This document shows positions 57,601 through 64,000 of a stretch of 64,000 bases of DNA, one piece after another. The stretch is from Ophiodon elongatus. Its lineage: Eukaryota; Chordata; Actinopteri; Perciformes; Hexagrammidae. The notes beneath the pieces were generated by a model. That model ran no database searches. It had not been told where the DNA came from and worked only from the letters and a program-made list of their open reading frames with translations. Location of the stretch: assembly GCA_016806645.1 (NCBI GenBank), contig JACSYO010000415.1:5129501-5193500 (forward strand), read 5' to 3'. The position numbers and the translations under genes are program-made. Numbering within the stretch: position 1 is the first letter of the stretch; each line of letters begins with the position of its first letter.

Positions 57601-60060
57601 TAAAAGTGATTTTATCATGAGGCTCTCTCATTGCAACACCCCAAATCCTACCCTGATACAAAATAACTAAAGTTTTATTGGGATGAAAAATTCACCCAAG
57701 GATGAGAAGGACAAATGTATAAGCTCACATGAAACGTAGTATAGTAAAGCCTATCTATAAGTATGTTTGTACAGAGAATATTAGTTATTTTGGGAGTTGT
57801 TTAGAGTACATGGCCAACTTAACAGCTTTTAAATTAAAATAATTAAATTATTTGTAAATTGAGGAACTAATGGCAAGGCATTGGAAAAAAATCATAATCA
57901 TACCATAATAATAAAATAGGCAGTTGAATATTTAATTGTTGATTACGTGGGCAATTGGAAAAGACGCAATTCATCCACTAGTTATCCACATTAGCTTCAG
58001 GCTAATAAATGAATCTGCAGGTTACTAATCATCATTCAGATGTCATGATCTTACATTCAAACTAATTGGTTGGAAAATAAATCACCTTTATTTAGCTACT
58101 TTGTTCTGCAGACAAATTTCCTGCCCCGGTTCGGCCTTTAACATTGCATTTGTCTCAAATGACGAATTTAATTTTCAAAACAACTGGAGGCAATTTCTTG
58201 TCAGTGGGTTAAACTGTCTTCCCTTGACAGACATACCATTCATTCCTAGACATGTAATCTCTTTAGAATCTGTTTGGGTATTTACTGGGCATGGTACAGT
58301 TCAGACATACAGTTATCATGAGGGACTAAGTGGCTTATCACAATGCTATAATAGCAGCCTGAGTGCTTGGAGTGGCTATAGTGTGATCTATGGAGTTGAA
58401 GTTGCCTAAAGCCCATAAACTAGCAGTTGGAAAGTATAAACATGTCAATCCCTTATAAGATGGCTTAATGGAACCACTGCCCATCTGAGTGCCCAATACA
58501 AACATCTATCTTCTTGTAGTTTCTTTCTACTGGAGAATGTTTGGCTGTGGCGCAGCACTCAATAATCACCCCACCCTGCAGGTAATAATAGTCTCTTGCA
58601 GAGCAGTTGCACTCACATTCCAAACATAGTTGGTCCAAAACAGCTGGTTAATATTTTCTCAGCCCCGTTTCGAAGAGGAGAGGCGATACCTGCTCCACTG
58701 CACCATACACACAGTTGCCTGGAACACACACACACACACACATGTTCTGGAGGAAGATACGGGTAGGAATTTGCATCGGCTGCTGAGAGTTTGACGGGGC
58801 GCAGGCAGTTTACCATCCCAACGTCTCTTTCTCTGAATATCTCTTTCTCTCTGTCTATTCCCAGCAATGACAGCAGGAAGGGGGAAAAAAGCCTTTCCAC
58901 TGACTATCTCACATCAATACAGCCTCTCATCCCTGATATCGACCGAGTCATAATCATCTCTCCATGCTGTAAAGACATGAGATCCACTAAAAGTCTCCTG
59001 TCCTGTGGAGAAGGACGTAGCGCTGCGTAACCCTCCCACTGCCTTACATCAGACCTGAATGCCGCATAGCTGTGGCTAATGCTGATTTAGCAGAGCGAGG
59101 GGCATTCTTACGCAACATCTTTTAGTCATACATACGGTACAGGAGCAGTGGCTGTAATTTACTGTATTGGCTCATTACCTAATGGAGCTGCAGGGGAGGA
59201 GAGGAGAGAGTGAGGATGGAAGAGGGCAATGCAGAAAACAGAAAAGGACAGAAAAGTAACAGGAAGGGGGAATTGATGGGAATATATGACGAGATTAGGA
59301 TTAAGGTAAGTGAGGCAGGAAAGAGTGAAGAGAGATTTCTTGACATAAAACTCCAGAGTATTTGCTGAAGTAGGTCTTGGTGTCAAATGGCTGCCTATTG
59401 TCTCAGAGGTCAGCTTGTTTAGATACCAGAGGTGGAGCAAAGGTGGAGCAAAGGTGGAGAAAAGATGGGCTTGATTATCATGAGGAGGTAGCCCTGTGCC
59501 CTATTTGTAAAAATGTGTCAGACAAGAGTAGTTTTAAAATGACAGGGTTATCATCCTTGTTCAGACAGACTGTGTTTTGTGTTCTTTGACATAATCCACC
59601 AAGTGCAGAGCAGTGTTGAAATTATATTATTTTAGAACCATGTACCCCATACTTGGCATAGAAATGATATGTCTTGAATTGTATGCTCACTTTGTGTAAA
59701 CAAAAGTACGTCTTCCATGAATTACCTAGACTATATGGTGGTAATTGCCAAATAACACCAACAAGCCACACTTTCTTCATGAACAGGCCGTTGTTGAATT
59801 CCAGTCTTTTATAAGCACATGAACATAACCGTTTGCAAGCCAACATTTTCCAGCAGAGGACCACAGGCCTGGGGGGTGCTGACACTCATCACAACCGCTT
59901 TAAGCAAGGCCGGAAACAACGCATTTGCATTTTAAAGGTCACTGTCTGATATAAACCATCAGAACAGTCCAGAGAATACCAGAGAAGCAATGCTGAGATC
60001 CCCAACAAGACATTCCCCACTTCTTGGCTGCAATCTTATCTAGAGAATATCTTAATTAAC
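57601..60060. other. Upstream flank, no gene seen
   Basis: AT-rich sequence without recognised exons. It contains a CA tract at 58720-58742 and a 12-bp tandem (GGTGGAGCAAA-like, three units) at 59430-59462. Frames here are short and show no family resemblance. Confidence 0.5.
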
Positions 60061-60074
60061 AATTGGTGCTAATG

Positions 60075-60540
60075 CACAACCTTGGCAGGTCCCATTACCA
60101 AGATAATGGTTACAGCTCTAACTCTGGTGAGAAGCACACTTTATCAACGGCCCTGTCACCCAACGTTCCATATTCCCACAGTTCCTCCTCCACAAACAAC
60201 CCAGGGGGACACAGTCATAATCCTTCTCCAAATCCACAAAACACATGTAGACTGGATGGTTGAACTCTCATGAACCCTCAGTATGTTTGCAAAAATACAA
60301 AGCGGATCCACTCTCTCATCACCAGGATGAAATCTCTGTTGTTCCTCCAAAAATCTGAAGTTTGACTATCAGCTTGAGGCACCTTCCCAGCACCGAGCAG
60401 GAGTAAGCTTTCTGATGGAAGTTGGGCAATGCAATACCCCGATAGACCTATAATTGAAGCCTGCTTTCTGGTCCCCAATTTAAAAAAATGGAAACCAGAG
60501 CCCTCATCTGCCCCTCCGTTGGCATAATCCACAGAACTTT
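60075..60540 (-). pseudogene. Decayed LINE reverse-transcriptase fragment
   Basis: Read on the minus strand, the stretch carries PVYMCFVDLEKDYDCVP (60177-60260 region), the reverse-transcriptase motif around the FVDLEKAYDRVP block of fish non-LTR retrotransposons. It is preceded by text matching GDRxxxSNYRGI (here GDQKAGFNYRSIG) and EEQQRFHPGDE (compare EEQCGFRPGR), in different frames. Frameshifts and stop codons break it. The catalytic FADD-type block is not seen. Rex- or RTE-like, class unsure. Confidence 0.75.
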
Positions 60541-60696
60541 CTGGCTACTTAATCAGGCAGTTTGGTACAAGATGACTCTTTAAAACCAACCAAAAGTCCT
60601 TCAATGTATCTGGTGCTTCAAGAGTCAATTAGGACAACTGACCCTATGCTGTATAGAAGGATAAGGAAGCAAAACATATTTTTAGCCAGGCGTTCA

Positions 60697-61243
60697 CCAT
60701 CGTAGTTTAACATGTTTGCATGTTAACATTTGCTAATTTACTCGAAACAAAATACAGCTAAGTTGGCTGGGAATGTAGTTAACTTTGCAGGCATCTGGAC
60801 AAATAAATTCAAAGGATCAAAATCTATGCAACAAAAACAAAAAAAAAATGTTTTTATTATTCTTCTTCCTTGTCAAAACCTGGCATCTGCATTACCCACA
60901 ATGCAACTTGACAGACCCAAGTGACGTCATTTGAGGCAATTTAACAAGTTTTACGCAACTTCTGCTGGAACCACAACAGGCTATAAACAGCTTCTTCACA
61001 CGTGCAGTTGTGTTCCCCAAGACATGTAAACTGACTTTGATGTGTAAAATCAGAGGAGTTCCCCTTTAAGGGATCACCAAAGTTCAATTCATCCTCAGGG
61101 GGACATTACTGTCCGTACCAAATTTCATAGCAATCCATGTAATAGCTATTGTGAGACTTCACTCAAACCTCTCAGTCAGGTGAAGTGACCAAGGACACGA
61201 TGTAAGCTGACCAACAGACTGAAAGAAAGACATTGCCAGGTTG
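60697..61243 (-). repeat. Common fish repeat (ACATTTATGGTCCCC family), copy 2, interrupted
   Basis: Reverse-oriented copy of the 21727 family. The left part 60697-60815 has CATGTTAACATTTGCTAATT, GGGAATGTAGTTAACTTTGC and GCATCTGGACAAATAAATT. The right part 61069-61243 has GGGATCACCAAAGTTCAATT, CCAAATTTCATAGCAATCCA and CAGACTGAAAGAAAGACATT. The order matches the family with a non-family block between. Confidence 0.7.
60816..61068. repeat. Element nested inside copy 2
   Basis: TGGCATCTGCATTACCCACA, CTTGACAGACCCAAGTGACG, CATTTGAGGCAATTTAACAA and GTAAAATCAGAGGAGTTCCC are text I recognise from another abundant fish repeat. It ends in CCCTTTAA and begins near TTCAAAGGATCA, a weak inverted match to TTAAAGGGGAAC. 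Confidence 0.6.
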
Positions 61244-63405
61244 TTTTTGTTTTGTTGGTAGTATCATGGCATTTCAAGCAACTCCACGATTGCTAAAATT
61301 ATATAGAGGGCGTCATCTGCTCGCACTGAAACTTGTCAGCATATTTAGACTTCAAGAGAAGTAAAGCCATGCAGTTATAGGACACTCGTTGAAGGTCCTT
61401 TCCACGCAAATTGTCACACCTTGCAAAATATAAATCAGACAGCTCACTTTATAGTCCCTTGTTTTATGTGATTTAACACCCCCACCCCATGTCAAAAATG
61501 AGGCTACCTGACAGGGAGAGTATCTGACACGTCAGCCCAAAGCGAGGGGATGAAGAGAAACAGAGACATGGAAGCACTACAAAGGGAGCCGAGATGTGTA
61601 ATGAAAGAATAATGAAGCGAACAGATTAGAAGTGGAGGAGGGGAGAACTTTAATTCCAAAGTCAGGGGATGGGTAACACATAGCCTCGGGGAATAAGAGC
61701 AAAGTATAGGCAGGGAGAAAGAGAAAGTGGGAGCGATAGAAAGCGAAGGTAAGCTGTAATCTTGCACGAATTCTGATGTCTGGCCCCGGCATTGCAGGGA
61801 AGAATGAATGAAAGATGTGCCGAAGCTCCATCCTTCACCTCCCCCCATGACTCTTTGATCTATTCCTTTGTTTCACTCTTTTAGTCTCTCTCTCTACATG
61901 TGCCCTCCATCTCTGTCCACTCTAATCTCTCCCTATATCAGTATCAGCCCCTCACTCCTTCTCTTGCCTCCTGGCCGAGCTACAGACGATCACACAGCTG
62001 TTTTCCAGGCATTGATACATAGCGGAGTGTGAGTCACAGTGCAGGATTGATAAATTGATGCTACCGCGTGTTGTGTGGACAGCTTACACTTGGTGCCAAT
62101 TGGCTCCGATGATCAATAGAAGTCACAAGACATGAAGTAATCATTATGATCCATCCTAACATCACTATCTGTTTTCTATCCCATCTGTTTTCTATCCCAT
62201 CGGTTTTACCTGCCTTAGATGTAATCGATTGGATCGCTCACTGGGCAAAACAACAATCACTGGTACAAAGCTTTGAGCTCTCTCCAGGCAGTGTGCATTT
62301 GTTGTGTTGGATATAACAGGATCAAATGAGCTACCACTCTTTGTTTTTGTCCCCTGAAGAATGTCCCTGGGACCATATCGTTTACTGTGTGCTTGTGTCT
62401 ATCGCATTGGATTGTGCCTGACATCGGGATGCCAGGCACAATACCACCCACTCTCACAAGTAACTCTGTGGGAGGGAATTCTGTCATGCTCACTATAGAC
62501 GGGGCCACGCGGCAGGAAATGGTGCTGAACAATATGGGAGTCACATCCCCGCCTCTGTGCCTGTGGAGAGGGTCACTGCATCATACGGGTCATCTGCGTG
62601 GTCAACCGGCAACACAGTTTACAAGAACTGGGTCATATTCAACCGGAAATAACTCATTTATTCACTTCAATTTTTTCGTGTTTTGAAAGGGGTGAAATCC
62701 AGCCAAGAGAATATATACACACTCTTTGCATACTATGTACAGTTCAGGTTTAATTCGTGGGTTTAAGCTAGTCTCTTCTGAAACTGACAAGGAGAGGGAG
62801 GCGGATTGTGGTGATAATGTAATCTACAATCAAATCCTAGAGCTGCTCCAGACAATGAATAATGAAACCACACCGAACACAAAAGCAATGATTAAACTGG
62901 GATATGGGGACGTTTTTTTGATTCACAGCTGTAAGCCCTGCATTCCAATAAAACTCGTGTAGCCTAATATCTCAAACAAAAAGTGTCTGATTCCCTCAAG
63001 TCACTCACTAATTCATTGTCATAGAGCTGTCCCCAAGCCTCGCACAATATCATTTTCAGCACAGCACAAATAATGCGCTTTATAAATCTATTTGTTCTGT
63101 ATTATTTGTACTATGAGGCCCATGAGAACAGCTTTAATCCGATGGCTATCACCTTTGTTTTCTTTTTTTTCAAGGACTAGCCCAGTGTCTTGCGTGTTTT
63201 ATTCTTACCAATCACTATTTAATAACATCAGTGTCAAAACAGTTTTCCATTCCATTTTAATAAATGAAAATAGATTTGTGATCATATTTTCGGGTAGGTT
63301 ACCCATAACAAGAACAACCCGGTCCTTGTAAAAAAAAAGATTGGCTTTGTACTATTCTGCAAACTACGGGATAAATTTAATGCTGATATTTCTGAACCAA
63401 AAATA
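61244..63405. other. Upstream flank, no gene seen
   Basis: Ordinary AT-rich sequence. It contains a perfect 10-bp inverted repeat (62411-62420 with 62433-62442) and a 17-bp direct repeat (CTGTTTTCTATCCCATC, twice at about 62170-62203). No exon was recognised. Confidence 0.45.
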
Positions 63406-63409
63406 CATT

Positions 63410-63700
63410 TCATATCAGCCTTGTATCACGTTTTGCAGAAACACACAATGTCACGTGCTCAACGCCGTGAAGCGATTGGCTATGTGACAGAGGTACTTGG
63501 TTGAAGTAAGAAAAAAGATCATGGCTGTTTTTAAAAATAATAACAAAACTATGTAACGCCACAACCGTAACAATGTTGCAGACTTCCTTACGCAACAATA
63601 TGTAACAAGCGTGAAGTCAACATTTACTTTGTTTCACACGGGACACAAATACCAGTTCTGTTCTGGGCTGAACAGGAAAGTACAGTAAACTTATCATAGC
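63410..63700. repeat. Interspersed fish repeat
   Basis: GAGGTACTTGGTTGAAGTAA, AAAAAGATCATGGCTG, ATGTAACGCCACAACCGTAA, CAGACTTCCTTACGCAACAA and TTACTTTGTTTCACACGGGA, in order, are familiar from a repeat common in percomorph fish. The family name is not recalled and the boundaries are approximate. Confidence 0.55.
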
Positions 63701-64000
63701 GGGGTAATGAGTTGAAAATACAGTCACCAGAAGAGCACAATTTGACTTCAATTTCAGGGAAGATTTTCCCTTTAAAGGCATTCACAAGAGACAACCATCA
63801 TTAAGAGGCAGACTATTGTAAGCATCCTTAACATAAGTGGCTATTTTAAATTGAATCTTAATCCCAATTTGTTACTATTTAATTCCATGCCATGTTGGGT
63901 TTAGAAATTAAACCAGATCTTACTACTTAATTAATTACGCAGTCTTCTCAGTATATTTTGCCAGTAACAATCTGACGTGCAATAACAAATGGAAGCTTAT

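Overview
This window is vertebrate nuclear DNA, most likely from a percomorph teleost fish. It has long introns with GT-AG borders, abundant CA/GT, GA/CT and TA microsatellites, and several interspersed repeats whose wording I recognise as common in spiny-rayed fish genomes. There is no bacterial gene organisation, CRISPR array or operon. The interspersed-repeat assignments rest on recall, not on a library search.

One protein-coding gene is supported. It lies on the minus strand and runs through most of the window (start codon 57187-57189, stop most likely 11268-11270). Sixteen exons join without a frame break into a 605-residue type I membrane protein: signal peptide, five immunoglobulin domains (V-V-C2-C2-C2), one transmembrane helix and a short tail with a KKSKLPC motif. 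This is MCAM (CD146, MUC18, gicerin), a cell adhesion molecule of endothelium, pericytes, smooth muscle and neural-crest-derived cells. Teleosts can carry two copies (mcama, mcamb) and I cannot tell which this is.

Layout: 1-10.6 kb is the downstream flank, with simple repeats and a few interspersed repeats. About 10.6-11.27 kb is the probable 3' untranslated region. 11.27-25.54 kb holds exons 16 to 2, closely spaced. 25.54-57.13 kb is one intron of 31.6 kb, about half the window. 57.13-57.19 kb is coding exon 1, with a CpG-rich zone around it. 57.2-64 kb is the upstream flank, with a decayed LINE reverse-transcriptase fragment, a nested repeat and another fish repeat.

The exon pattern shows how the gene was assembled. 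Each Ig domain is bounded by phase-1 introns, and each of the three C2 domains is split by a phase-0 intron into a front exon (122, 116, 125 bp) and a back exon of exactly 142 bp. A 24-bp symmetric microexon sits just before the transmembrane exon. I found no second gene and no undescribed system. The points most worth checking are the splice-proximal repeats, the predicted stop codon at the first triplet of the last exon, the single N-glycosylation sequon, and the nested repeat insertions.
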